In this document: positions 20,741 to 29,072 of the stretch, piece after piece
Numbering within the stretch: the stretch's first letter is position 1
Layout of the letters: every line of letters starts with the position of its first letter
Source of the DNA: Jannaschia sp. GRR-S6-38
GTDB lineage: Bacteria > Pseudomonadota > Alphaproteobacteria > Rhodobacterales > Rhodobacteraceae
Length of the DNA: 64,000 nt
NCBI RefSeq assembly: GCF_029853695.1
Contig: NZ_CP122537.1
Coordinates: 1,922,001-1,986,000 of the forward strand
Direction: 5' to 3'
Translations under genes and position numbers: made by a program
The notes under the pieces: model-generated
Seen by the model: the letters and a program-made list of their open reading frames with translations, nothing else
What the model was told of the DNA's origin: nothing
The model's database searches: none

Positions 20741-20798
20741 TTCCGTAAGGTAAATCAAAACTACGCAATCGCGAATTTCCCAGCCTGTGGCCCGGGAA

Positions 20799-21485
20799 TC
20801 ACGCCATCAGGCGATAGCCCCCGCTCTCGGTGACCAGCAGCCGCGCGTTCGAGGGGTCGGGTTCGATCTTCTGGCGCAGGCGGTAGATATGCGTCTCCAG
20901 CGTGTGCGTGGTGACGCCCGCATTGTAGCCCCAGACCTCGTGCAGCAGCACGTCGCGCGCCACCGTGCCGTCGCCCGAGCGGTAGAGGAACTTGAGGATG
21001 TTCGTCTCCTTCTCGGTCAGACGGATCTTCCGGTCGTCCTCGGTCACCAGCATCTTCTGCGCCGGCTTGAACGTGTAGGGCCCGAGCTGGAAGATCGCGT
21101 CCTCAGACTGCTCATGCGTGCGCAGCTGGGCGCGGATCCGCGCCAGAAGCACGGGAAACTTGAACGGCTTGGTGATGTAGTCGTTCGCCCCCGCGTCGAG
21201 CCCGAGGATCGTGTCCGCATCGGTATCGTGGCCGGTCAGCATCACGATCGGGCATTTGACGCCCTGCTTGCGCATCAGGCGGCACAGCTCGCGCCCGTCC
21301 GTGTCGGGCAGGCCCACATCCAGCACCACGAGGTCGTAGGGCTGCTCCTTCGCGCGGGCCATGCCGGTGGCGCCGCTATCGGCTTCGAACACGTCGAAAT
21401 CCTCGGTCATCACCAGCTGTTCGGCCAGCGCGTCGCGCAGGTCGTCATCGTCGTCCACCAGCAGGATCTTTTTCAAATTGGCCAT
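20799..21485 (-). CDS. cenR: OmpR-family response regulator, CenR-like
   Basis: A 228-residue regulator with a receiver domain (phosphoryl-accepting Asp56, Thr84, Lys106; acidic pocket Asp11-Asp12) and a C-terminal winged helix. The TTHTLETHIYRLRQKIEPDPSNARLLVTESGGYRL ending is split here as a motif run: THTLETHIYRLRQKI, then LVTESGGYRL. The DAGANDYITKPFKFPVLLAR segment and the C-terminus strongly resemble CenR, the alphaproteobacterial cell-envelope regulator that is essential in several species. No histidine kinase is adjacent, which also fits CenR. ATG 21485 has GGAGG 5 nt upstream. Confidence 0.72.
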   Translation of the reverse strand: MANLKKILLVDDDDDLRDALAEQLVMTEDFDVFEADSGATGMARAKEQPYDLVVLDVGLPDTDGRELCRLMRKQGVKCPIVMLTGHDTDADTILGLDAGANDYITKPFKFPVLLARIRAQLRTHEQSEDAIFQLGPYTFKPAQKMLVTEDDRKIRLTEKETNILKFLYRSGDGTVARDVLLHEVWGYNAGVTTHTLETHIYRLRQKIEPDPSNARLLVTESGGYRLMA

Positions 21486-21502
21486 CGTCGCCTCCGGAAC
21501 TC

Positions 21503-21585
21503 TTCGCCCCGAAAGTGTCGCAAGGACCGCGCCGCGCCAAGATGGCGGGCGCGCGACTCACGGCGACGTGTCGCCAAGGGGCGAA
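21503..21585. other. Long-range inverted repeat in the cenR/ribA divergent region
   Basis: TTCGCCCC (21503-21510) and GGGGCGAA (21578-21585) are perfect 8-nt complements 67 nt apart, inside the 160-nt space between two divergent genes. I see none of the conserved blocks of the FMN riboswitch. The pairing may be chance in GC-rich DNA. Confidence 0.2.
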
Positions 21586-21645
21586 TTGTTTCATATGTGA
21601 AGGCGGCGTGCGGGCCCGCCGCGCGCAATGTTACAGGGAGTCCCG

Positions 21646-22686
21646 ATGCTCGAGCCGCAGCCCGCCGAATTGCTCGCCCGCGCGCGGGGCGATCTGCGCG
21701 TGGGGCTGCCGGTCGCGATCGGCGACTGGTTGATGGCCAGTGTCGAGACGATCCGCCCCGAACGCCTGGCGGCGATGCGGGCTGCCGGGCCGCTGGTGAT
21801 GGGCGTTTCGGGGCGCCGGGCCGCGACGCTGAAGGCGCGCGCCTATGATGGCGACATCGCGCGTATCGCCGTGCCCGAGGGGGCGGACGCCGCCTGGCTG
21901 CGCGCGGTGGCCGACCCGGCGGACGATCTGCGCATGCCGATGAAGGGGCCGCTCTCGACCCTGCGGAACGGCGACGCGGACCCGTGGCGGCGCGGCGTGG
22001 CGCTCGCCAAGACCGCGCAGCTCCTGCCCGCCGTGATCGGCGTCGCGGCAGCGCCGCCGCCGGGGATCACGGTGCTGCCCGCCGACCTGCCGCTTGAGCC
22101 GCCGCCCGACGAGGTGGCCGCCGCGCGCGTGCCGCTTGCCGTGCACCGCGCCGGCCGCGTCCATGTCTTTCGCGAGGGGCTGGCCGGGGAGGAGCATTAC
22201 GCCATCGAGATCGGCCGCGTCGATCGCGCGGCCCCGGTCCTGGTGCGCCTGCATTCCGCCTGTTTCACCGGCGACGTGCTGGGTTCGCTCAAATGTGATT
22301 GCGGCCCGCAGCTGCATGCCGCGATGGCGGCGATGGCGGGGGCCGGGGGCGGGATGCTGCTCTATCTCAACCAAGAGGGGCGGGGCATCGGGCTCGCCAA
22401 CAAGATGCGCGCCTACGACCTGCAGGATCAGGGCTTCGACACGGTCGAGGCCAATCACCGGTTGGGCTTCGAGGATGACGAGCGCGATTTCCGCATCGGC
22501 GCCGCGCTGCTGCGGCGGATGGGGATCGGGTCCGTCCGGCTGATGACCAACAATCCCCGCAAGCTGCAGATGATGGAGGGGCAGGGGATCGCGGTCGCCG
22601 AGCGCGTTCCGCTTCATGTCGGCCTGACTCCCGAGAACGCGGCCTATCTGGACGTAAAGCGGCGCAAGTCGGGGCATCTGGAGTGA
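21646..22686 (+). CDS. ribA: GTP cyclohydrolase II with an N-terminal extension
   Basis: A 346-residue enzyme for the first step of riboflavin synthesis (GTP to 2,5-diamino-6-ribosylamino-pyrimidinone phosphate). The zinc cysteines are Cys206, Cys217 and Cys219 (C-X10-C-X-C, within HSACFTGDVLGSLKCDC), and NQEGRGIGL (near 242-250) holds the active-site residues. The first 150 residues are extra relative to the 200-residue Escherichia coli RibA; they may be a degenerate RibB-like or GTP-cyclohydrolase N-terminal domain, but I see no complete RibB active site. ATG 21646 has GGGAG 5 nt upstream, better than the ATG at 21628. The stop overlaps the next gene. Confidence 0.9.
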   Translation: MLEPQPAELLARARGDLRVGLPVAIGDWLMASVETIRPERLAAMRAAGPLVMGVSGRRAATLKARAYDGDIARIAVPEGADAAWLRAVADPADDLRMPMKGPLSTLRNGDADPWRRGVALAKTAQLLPAVIGVAAAPPPGITVLPADLPLEPPPDEVAAARVPLAVHRAGRVHVFREGLAGEEHYAIEIGRVDRAAPVLVRLHSACFTGDVLGSLKCDCGPQLHAAMAAMAGAGGGMLLYLNQEGRGIGLANKMRAYDLQDQGFDTVEANHRLGFEDDERDFRIGAALLRRMGIGSVRLMTNNPRKLQMMEGQGIAVAERVPLHVGLTPENAAYLDVKRRKSGHLE

Positions 22687-23267
22687 CGGGCGCGCGCCAG
22701 CCCGGCTGGCTCGCCCGGGGGGCGGCGACAGGGGCGGGCTCCGAGGCCGCTCCGTCCGGCCAGAGGAAGACCGGGCCCGAGGATCTGGTCGTTACGCCCG
22801 CGGGCCTGCGGTTCCGGGGACGGCGGCTGGCCTGTACGGTCGGGCGCGGCGGCGTGCGCGCCGACAAGCGCGAGGGCGACGGCGCGACGCCCTCGGGGGT
22901 GCACCGGATCGTCGGCATGCTCTACCGCCCCGACCGAATGGCGCGGCCCGCCGATTGGGCCGTCCCAATCCGGCCGCGCGACCTCTGGTGCGACGACCCG
23001 CGCCACGCGGATTACAACCTGATGGCGCGCGCGCCGCTCGACGCTTCGGCCGAGCGGCTGATGCGGCCCGATCCGCTCTACGACCTCGTCATCCTGACCG
23101 GCTGGAACTGGCCGCACGCCGAACGCGGGAGGGGCAGCGCGATCTTCATCCATCGCTGGCGGCGGCCGGGCGCCCCGACCGAGGGCTGCGTGGGCCTCGA
23201 TCCGCGCGACCTGCGCTGGATGGCCCGGCGTATCGGTTTCGGGACGCGGCTGGTGGTGCGCGGCTAG
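22683..23267 (+). CDS. L,D-transpeptidase (YkuD) family protein
   Basis: The C-terminal half has the YkuD signature: His157 in HRWRRPGAPTEGCVGL and the nucleophile Cys169 in the TEGCVGL part. Such enzymes cross-link peptidoglycan stem peptides or attach lipoproteins. There is no signal peptide or membrane span, as in the family's short YcbB-independent cytoplasmic-looking members. The start is a GTG at 22683 overlapping the ribA stop. Residues about 20-32 are encoded by a degenerate copy of a dispersed repeat (22742-22778), and family-like sequence starts only near residue 33 (PEDLVVTPAGLRFRGRR), so the first 30 residues look acquired. Confidence 0.82.
   Translation: MTGARQPGWLARGAATGAGSEAAPSGQRKTGPEDLVVTPAGLRFRGRRLACTVGRGGVRADKREGDGATPSGVHRIVGMLYRPDRMARPADWAVPIRPRDLWCDDPRHADYNLMARAPLDASAERLMRPDPLYDLVILTGWNWPHAERGRGSAIFIHRWRRPGAPTEGCVGLDPRDLRWMARRIGFGTRLVVRG
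22742..22778 (+). repeat. Dispersed boundary repeat, copy 1 (degenerate, within a CDS)
   Basis: It shares CGAGG and the 13-nt core CCGGCCAGAGGAA followed by GACcGGGCCC with copy 2 at 32911-32970. The GTATTTC part is replaced and no clear hairpin precedes it. It lies inside the N-terminal coding part of the L,D-transpeptidase gene. Confidence 0.55.
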
Positions 23268-23917
23268 GCCGTCACCCGTTCGCCGAAGATGGCCGAGCCC
23301 ACGCGCACATGCGTGGCGCCCAGCGCGATCGCCGCCTCGAAATCGGCGGACATGCCCATGCTGAGCCCCGCGAGGCCGTTGCGTTCCGCGATCTTGGCCA
23401 GCAGCGCGAAATGCAGGCTGGGGGTCTCGTCCACCGGCGGGATGCACATCAGCCCCGCGACGGGCAGGTCCATCGCGCGGACCTCGCGGATGAAGGCGTC
23501 GGCCTCGGCGGGCAGGATGCCGGCCTTCTGCGCCTCCGCGCCGGTGTTGACCTGCAGGAAGAGCTGCGGGCACTGCCCGATCTCCTGCGCGATATCGGCG
23601 ATGCGGCGCGCGATCTTGGGGCGGTCGACCGAGTGGATGGCGTGAAACAGCTCCAGCGCCGGGCGCACCTTGTTGGATTGCAGCGGCCCCAGCAGGTGCA
23701 GCTCGATACCCTTGTAGCGCGCCATCCAGTCGGGCCACTTGCCCTGCGCCTCCTGCACGCGGTTCTCGCCGAAGACGCGGTGGCCGGCCTGCAACACCGC
23801 CTCGACGCGGTCGGGCGGCTGGACCTTCGAGACGGCGATCAGCGTCACCTCGGCGGGCGACCGCCCGGCGCGGTCGCAGGCAGCTTCGATGCGGGCGGTG
23901 ATGTCGGGCAGGGACAA
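23264..23917 (-). CDS. YggS-family PLP homeostasis protein
   Basis: A 217-residue PLP-binding protein. The PLP lysine is Lys31 in IAVSKVQPPD, and the family motifs FGENRVQEAQGK (near 49-60) and SMGMSADFEAAIALGATHVRVGS (about 185-207, two runs) are clear. YggS/PROSC proteins control free PLP levels rather than catalysing a reaction. The start is probably a TTG at 23917 with GAGGTG 7 nt upstream; the open frame reaches 23977 but the extra residues are unlike the family. The 3' end overlaps the convergent L,D-transpeptidase gene by 4 nt. Confidence 0.88.
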   Translation of the reverse strand: MSLPDITARIEAACDRAGRSPAEVTLIAVSKVQPPDRVEAVLQAGHRVFGENRVQEAQGKWPDWMARYKGIELHLLGPLQSNKVRPALELFHAIHSVDRPKIARRIADIAQEIGQCPQLFLQVNTGAEAQKAGILPAEADAFIREVRAMDLPVAGLMCIPPVDETPSLHFALLAKIAERNGLAGLSMGMSADFEAAIALGATHVRVGSAIFGERVTA

Positions 23918-23962
23918 GGCGGCACCTCGGGACTGGCGGAGGCCCCGGTCATGCCAAACGAA

Positions 23963-23989
23963 GAAGGGCGGGCACAAGGCCCGCCCTTC
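23963..23989 (-). terminator. Rho-independent terminator of the porin gene
   Basis: An 11-bp perfect stem (GAAGGGCGGGC at 23963-23973, GCCCGCCCTTC at 23979-23989) with loop ACAAG. On the minus strand it is followed by TTCGTTT. It lies 24 nt beyond the porin stop. Confidence 0.8.
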
Positions 23990-24012
23990 GACTGAGATCC
24001 GATCCGGGTGGA

Positions 24013-25221
24013 TCAGAAGTTCATGCGAACGCCCAGCGAGAAGCGGTCGGCGTCGGCCGAGTCCGCGTCGAAAGTGGTGTCGAGCGGGTCGCCATCGAGG
24101 TCGGGGATCGAGATATCCGAGTGACCGTAGCCGGCCTGGATAATCGCACCACCGCCCAGATCGTAGTTGGCGGCAATGCCGTAACCCTCGATCTCGACAC
24201 CGGCGTCATGGTCATACTGACCATAGTTCACGCCGACCGAGAACGCACCGAAGGAGTAGCCGATGCCGACGCCGATATGATCGGTATCTTCGCCGGGGGT
24301 GAGGAAACGACCACCGACGACACCGGCGCTCGGAAGATCACCGCCAGCGAAAGCAGCGACATTCGCGCCCTGAACCGGAAGATGGTTTTCGTAGGTCACA
24401 TAGCTCAGGCCAGCGGTGAAGCCGTTGGCGAAGGTGGCGGTAACCGAGGCGCCCAGCGCGTCCACGTCGATGTCCTGAGCAGCGTTCGGACCGCTATCCG
24501 AGTCGTCGTCGAAGTAGATCGACGCCATCTGGTAACCCAGGCCGAAAGCCAAGTCAGTGCCACCGAAGGACGTGTCATACTTGAAGCCGATGCCGAAGAC
24601 ATCGTCGTTGTCACGCGGGCTGAAGAAGCCGTCGCCGGTCGTCGCGGTAGCAAACGTGTCCTGCGAGTCGTTCAGCTCGGCCGAGATGGCGAAGCCGAAG
24701 TTGCCGAAGGAATAGTCGTAGCGGACGATCTGGCCATCATACAGGCCGTCGAGGCCCGAGTTGCCGTTGTAGCCAGCATGCTCGGTGTGGTCGTCGGCGA
24801 TGGCGCCAGCGGCGAAGGCCACCTCGGTCAGGGCCCAGTCGAGCGCGCCGTCGGTGTCGCCCATCGTCAGGGTGCCGAAGGCGCCCGAGAGGAAGACCGA
24901 GAAGTCGTCCTCGACGTCGTTGGCGATACCGTCCTGAGCTTCTTCGAGGCCGATGGAAGCGCCAAAGACGAGGCCGTTGTCGGTTTCGCCGGACAGGGTG
25001 AACGTCACGCCGATATCGGTGAAGAAGCCGATGTCGGTTTCGGCCTCCGAGATCGAGCCACCGGTGACGACGGTCGTGCCGCCCGCGGTAACAGCGTCAA
25101 CAACGACGAAGCCACCCGGATCGAAGATACCCATCTCGGCGAAGCCCGAGAGGGTGACGTCGGCCGAGGCAGCGCCCGTCAGGGCAACCAGCGCGGTCGA
25201 AGCAAAGAGAACTTTTTTCAT
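24013..25221 (-). CDS. Outer-membrane porin (Rhodobacter type)
   Basis: A 402-residue beta-barrel porin. The signal peptide is residues 1-20 (cut after AASA), then DVTLSGFAEMGI, the usual first strand of Rhodobacter-type porins. Alternating aromatic/Gly strands run throughout and the last residue is Phe402, the outer-membrane assembly signal. The protein is very acidic (dense Asp/Glu loops, such as DDDSDSGP near 235), which fits a marine or salt-tolerant cell. Codon and base use are a little less GC-rich than the neighbours, common for highly expressed porins. A strong terminator follows. Confidence 0.9.
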   Translation of the reverse strand: MKKVLFASTALVALTGAASADVTLSGFAEMGIFDPGGFVVVDAVTAGGTTVVTGGSISEAETDIGFFTDIGVTFTLSGETDNGLVFGASIGLEEAQDGIANDVEDDFSVFLSGAFGTLTMGDTDGALDWALTEVAFAAGAIADDHTEHAGYNGNSGLDGLYDGQIVRYDYSFGNFGFAISAELNDSQDTFATATTGDGFFSPRDNDDVFGIGFKYDTSFGGTDLAFGLGYQMASIYFDDDSDSGPNAAQDIDVDALGASVTATFANGFTAGLSYVTYENHLPVQGANVAAFAGGDLPSAGVVGGRFLTPGEDTDHIGVGIGYSFGAFSVGVNYGQYDHDAGVEIEGYGIAANYDLGGGAIIQAGYGHSDISIPDLDGDPLDTTFDADSADADRFSLGVRMNF

Positions 25222-25284
25222 AGTTTTCCCTCGTTAGAAGTTCGTCCCCACCACGGGAATCGCGTTGGGCGTAGGGAGCATTTC

Positions 25285-25301
25285 CAACATCCCGCATGTT
25301 G
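25285..25301. promoter_or_regulatory. Dyad in the porin / DUF3576 divergent region
   Basis: CAACAT-CCCGC-ATGTTG is a perfect 6-bp inverted repeat with a 5-nt spacer. It lies 64 nt upstream of the porin ATG, in the only 256-nt intergenic space between the two divergent genes, and could be an operator for either. It could also form a small hairpin in the porin leader. Confidence 0.35.
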
Positions 25302-25477
25302 CCGCAAGGAAGCCCCTGCACCGCCACGGGTTTTGCCCCCGGCCATGGTGCAAGGGCGCAACAGTGCTTTCCCGGCCCCGCCGTGCCCGCGAGCCCGGGC
25401 GTGCGGCGCGCGCGCGGGCTTGTTCGCAAGCGGGCGAATGGGCTAGGCATCTGCGCAGGATCACAGGGGGACGCAGG

Positions 25478-25981
25478 ATGCCGCGCACAACCGCAATCAC
25501 GGCCATCGGGGGGCTGGCGCTCGTGACGCTCCTGGGGGGCTGCGGCGGATCGATCTTCGGGCAAGACCGCGACACCCGGATCGCCAACCAGAGCAACCCG
25601 ACCGCCGAACTGCGCGCTCGGCGCGCCAATTCGCGGCAATCCTCGGTGTTCGACCTGTTCGAGGTGAACGACGACCCGAACGTCACGCTCGAGGTGAACC
25701 GCTATCTCTGGGCCGCCTCGCTGGACGTTCTGTCCTTCATGCCGGTCGCCAATGCCGATCCCTTCTCGGGGATCATCCAGTTCGGCTACGGCACGCCCCC
25801 GGGCGGCGGCCGCGCCTACCAGGCCACCGTCTACGTCCAGGACCCCGCGCTGGACGCCCGCAGCCTGAACGTCGCGCTCCGCACCCGCGGCGGACCCGTC
25901 AGCCGCGAGACGCAACGCGCCATCGAAGACGCGATCCTGACTCGCGCGCGCCAGCTTCGCATCCGCGACAGCACGCTGTAA
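25478..25981 (+). CDS. DUF3576 domain-containing lipoprotein
   Basis: A 167-residue protein with a lipoprotein signal: hydrophobic segment and LLGGC lipobox with Cys22. The mature part holds DUF3576: NRYLWAASLDVLSFMPV and ADPFSGIIQFGYGTPP around residues 74-108, and a C-terminal LNVALRTRGG segment. The function is unknown; the position directly ahead of leuS-lptE suggests an envelope role. ATG 25478 has CAGG close upstream. The frame is open upstream but that part is not lipoprotein-like. Confidence 0.88.
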   Translation: MPRTTAITAIGGLALVTLLGGCGGSIFGQDRDTRIANQSNPTAELRARRANSRQSSVFDLFEVNDDPNVTLEVNRYLWAASLDVLSFMPVANADPFSGIIQFGYGTPPGGGRAYQATVYVQDPALDARSLNVALRTRGGPVSRETQRAIEDAILTRARQLRIRDSTL

Positions 25982-26044
25982 GCGCGCGCCCGACGACCTT
26001 TTGTTCCGACCGGCCCGCGCGGCCGGATCCCGAGGACCGACGCG

Positions 26045-28588
26045 ATGAGCTACGACCCCTCCGCCATCGAGGCCCGATGGCAGCAGGCCTGGGCCGAGGC
26101 CGACCTGTTCCGGGCCCGGCGCAGCGAGAAGCCGAAATACTACGTGCTCGAGATGTTCCCCTATCCCTCGGGGCGCATCCATATCGGGCATGTGCGCAAC
26201 TACACGATGGGCGACGTGATCGCGCGCTACAAGGCGTCCTGCGGCTTCAGCGTGCTGCACCCGATGGGCTGGGACGCCTTCGGAATGCCGGCCGAGAACG
26301 CGGCCATGGCCTCGGGCGGGCATCCGAAAGACTGGACCTACCAGAACATCGAGGTGATGCGCGGCCAGATGAAGCCGCTGGGCCTGTCGATCGACTGGTC
26401 GCGCGAATTCGCCACCTGCGATCCGGAATATTACGGCCAGCAGCAGGCGCTGTTCCTCGACATGCTGGAGGCCGGGCTGGTCTACCGCAAGCCCGCGGTC
26501 GTGAACTGGGACCCGGTCGACATGACGGTGCTCGCCAACGAGCAGGTGATCGACGGCAAGGGCTGGCGCTCCGGCGCGGAGGTCGAGCGGCGCGAGCTGA
26601 CGCAATGGGCCTTCGCCATCTCGACCATGGCCGAGGACCTGTTGGACTCGCTCGAGGGGCTGAAGGACTGGCCGGAAAAGGTCCGCCTGATGCAGGAAAA
26701 CTGGATCGGGCGCTCCCGCGGGTTGCAGATGACCTTCGCGCTGTCGCAGCCCGTCCACGGCCATGACGGCATCGAGATCTACACCACTCGCCCCGACACG
26801 CTGCGCGGCGCGTCCTTCATCGCCATCGCGCCCGAGCATCCGCTGGCGAAGGCGCTGGCCCGGGACGATACTGATCTGGCGAAATTCGCCGTCGATGTCC
26901 GCCGCGGCGGCACCACCGAGGAGGCGCTGGAGAAGGCCGAGAAGCGTGGCTACGACACCGGTCTGACGGTCGCCAACCCGCTGGGCGGCACGCTGCCCGT
27001 CTGGGTCGCGAATTTCGTGCTGATGGATTACGGCACCGGCGCGATCTTCGGCTGCCCCGCCCATGACCAGCGCGATCTGGACTTCGCGCGCAAATACGAC
27101 CTGCCCGTGGTGGCGACCTTCAAGCCGGTCGGGGCCGAGGATTTCGCGATCGCCGACGAGGCCTTCGTGCCGCCCAAGACCGAGACGGTCGCCTATATCG
27201 ACAGCCCCGCGGGCCTCGGCACCGCCACGGGGACGGAAGGGATCGAGGCGACCATCGACTGGGCCGAGGCGCAGGGTATCGGCGAGGGCCGGGTCCAATA
27301 CCGCCTGCGCGACTGGGGCCTGTCGCGCCAGCGCTACTGGGGCTGTCCGATCCCCGTCGTGCATTGCGACGCCTGCGGCGTGGTGCCCGAGAAGAAGGCG
27401 AACCTGCCCGTCCGCCTGCCCGACGATGTCAGCTTCGACATGCCCGGCAACCCGCTGGACCGGCATCCGACCTGGCGCGACGTGTCTTGCCCGGCCTGCG
27501 GCGCGGCGGCCCGGCGCGAGACCGACACGATGGACACCTTCGTGGACTCCTCGTGGTATTTCGTCCGCTTCACCGCGCCCGATGCCGACACGCCCACCGT
27601 GCCCGAGGACGTCGCCTACTGGATGAACGTGGACCAGTATATCGGCGGCGTCGAACACGCGATCCTGCACCTGCTCTACAGCCGCTTCTTCGCCCGCGCG
27701 ATGAACGAAACCGGCCACTTGCCCGACAGCGCGCGCGAGCCCTTCGAGGCGCTGTTCACGCAAGGCATGGTCACGCATCCGGCCTATGTCACCAAGGACG
27801 ATCGCGGCCGCACGGTCTATCACCTCCCCGAGGAGGTCGACCTTGCGACGAAGACCGTCACCGCGACGGGCGAGGCCATCGAGATCGTACCCGCGATCAA
27901 GATGTCCAAGTCGAAGAAGAACGTCGTCGACCCGATGGATATCGTCGCCAATTACGGCGCCGACACCGCGCGCTGGTTCGTCATCTCCGACAGCCCGCCC
28001 GAGCGCGATTTCGAATGGACGCCCGAGGGCGCGGAGGCGGTGCACAAGCATCTGCGCCGCGTCCACCGGCTGGCCGAGGATATCGCCCGCGCCGACCGCG
28101 CTCCGAACGCGGCCGATCTGGAGCTGCGCCGCGCCACCGCCCGCGCCATCCGGGAGGTGACCGAGGGTATCGATGGCTTCGCCTTCAACAAGTCCGTCGC
28201 CAAGCTCTACGAGTTCACGAACACGCTGAACCGATCCGATGCCGGCGCAGGGACCCGTAAGGATGCGATGCGCGTGCTGGCGCAGCTGATGGCGCCGATG
28301 ACGCCGCACCTGGCCGAGGAGGTCTGGCACCTGCTGGGCGGCGAGGGCTACGTCATGGAGGCGCCCTGGCCCGTCGCCGATCCCGAGCTTCTGGTCGAGG
28401 ACAGCGTGACGCTGCCGATCCAGGTCAACGGCAAGAAACGCTCCGAGATCACGGTGCCCAAGGCGATGGACAAGGCGGGTGTCGAGGCCGCGGTGATGGC
28501 CGACGACGCCGTGCAGCGCATCCTCGACGGGGCCAGCCCGAAGAAGCTGATCGTCGTGCCCGGGCGGATCGTGAATGTCGTGGTCTGA
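26045..28588 (+). CDS. leuS: Leucyl-tRNA synthetase
   Basis: An 847-residue class I synthetase. The HIGH motif is in [15 protein letters not shown] (39-53), the editing CP1 domain fills about 220-420 (including a TTRPDTL-type start, here [13 protein letters not shown], and [17 protein letters not shown]), and KMSKS is at 619-623. It is full length for bacteria. The lptE start lies 14 nt inside its end, and holA follows, an order conserved in many Proteobacteria. Confidence 0.97.
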   Translation: MSYDPSAIEARWQQAWAEADLFRARRSEKPKYYVLEMFPYPSGRIHIGHVRNYTMGDVIARYKASCGFSVLHPMGWDAFGMPAENAAMASGGHPKDWTYQNIEVMRGQMKPLGLSIDWSREFATCDPEYYGQQQALFLDMLEAGLVYRKPAVVNWDPVDMTVLANEQVIDGKGWRSGAEVERRELTQWAFAISTMAEDLLDSLEGLKDWPEKVRLMQENWIGRSRGLQMTFALSQPVHGHDGIEIYTTRPDTLRGASFIAIAPEHPLAKALARDDTDLAKFAVDVRRGGTTEEALEKAEKRGYDTGLTVANPLGGTLPVWVANFVLMDYGTGAIFGCPAHDQRDLDFARKYDLPVVATFKPVGAEDFAIADEAFVPPKTETVAYIDSPAGLGTATGTEGIEATIDWAEAQGIGEGRVQYRLRDWGLSRQRYWGCPIPVVHCDACGVVPEKKANLPVRLPDDVSFDMPGNPLDRHPTWRDVSCPACGAAARRETDTMDTFVDSSWYFVRFTAPDADTPTVPEDVAYWMNVDQYIGGVEHAILHLLYSRFFARAMNETGHLPDSAREPFEALFTQGMVTHPAYVTKDDRGRTVYHLPEEVDLATKTVTATGEAIEIVPAIKMSKSKKNVVDPMDIVANYGADTARWFVISDSPPERDFEWTPEGAEAVHKHLRRVHRLAEDIARADRAPNAADLELRRATARAIREVTEGIDGFAFNKSVAKLYEFTNTLNRSDAGAGTRKDAMRVLAQLMAPMTPHLAEEVWHLLGGEGYVMEAPWPVADPELLVEDSVTLPIQVNGKKRSEITVPKAMDKAGVEAAVMADDAVQRILDGASPKKLIVVPGRIVNVVV

Positions 28589-29072
28589 GATCTCCCGCCG
28601 GGGCCTTTTGGCCGCGGCGCTGGCCGTGCTGGCGGGCTGCGGCTTCGCGCCGGTCTACGGCCCCGCGGGCGAGGCGGCCGCCTTGCGCGGTGCGGTGCTT
28701 GCGACCGAGCCCGATACCGACATCGCCTTCGCCTTCGTCCGCCAGATCGAGGAGCGGCTGGGCCTGCCCGCGACGCCCCGCTACGACCTCGAATACGCGC
28801 TCGTCACCGACGAGGTCGCGCTGGCCATCGACGGGTCGAACAACATCACCCGCTTCAACATCGAGGGCCGGCTCGACTGGACGCTGTCGCCCGTCGGCAC
28901 CGACGCGCCGGTGCTTTCGGGGCGCGAGACCAGCTTCACCGCCTATTCGGCCACGGGCTCGACCATCTCGACCCTCGAGTCCGAGCGCGACGCCCAGCGC
29001 CGCCTCGCCGTGATCCTCGCCAATGCCGTGGTCGCCCGGCTGCTCGCCGAAGCGCCGCGCCTCGACCCGTGA
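28575..29072 (+). CDS. lptE: LPS-assembly lipoprotein LptE
   Basis: A 165-residue lipoprotein: a short positive start, hydrophobic core and LAGC lipobox with Cys22, then [10 protein letters not shown], typical of alphaproteobacterial LptE. It plugs the LptD barrel and helps deliver LPS to the outer leaflet. It overlaps leuS by 14 nt and holA by 4 nt (GTGA). Confidence 0.9.
   Translation: MSWSEISRRGLLAAALAVLAGCGFAPVYGPAGEAAALRGAVLATEPDTDIAFAFVRQIEERLGLPATPRYDLEYALVTDEVALAIDGSNNITRFNIEGRLDWTLSPVGTDAPVLSGRETSFTAYSATGSTISTLESERDAQRRLAVILANAVVARLLAEAPRLDP

Noticed and set aside
20144..20758. A minus-strand open frame starting in the gap after the cenR-like gene that might be a small protein.
   Set aside because: It runs through the strong terminator and then out of frame over the DUF2461 gene; the first 30 codons show no clear coding pattern.
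21486..21645. FMN riboswitch upstream of ribA.
   Set aside because: None of the conserved RFN blocks (AGGG, GGGG near TTC, and the AGGAAAAGCCC-like end) are present; only one long-range 8-nt complement is seen.
25097..28330. A 1077-codon open frame on the minus strand across leuS, and similar long antisense frames over ftsK (10445-13027), argG and its neighbours (35177-37141), and waaA (3058-4842).
   Set aside because: They lie exactly opposite well-supported genes, encode Arg/Gly/His/Asp-rich low-complexity sequence, and are expected when third-codon positions are nearly all G or C.
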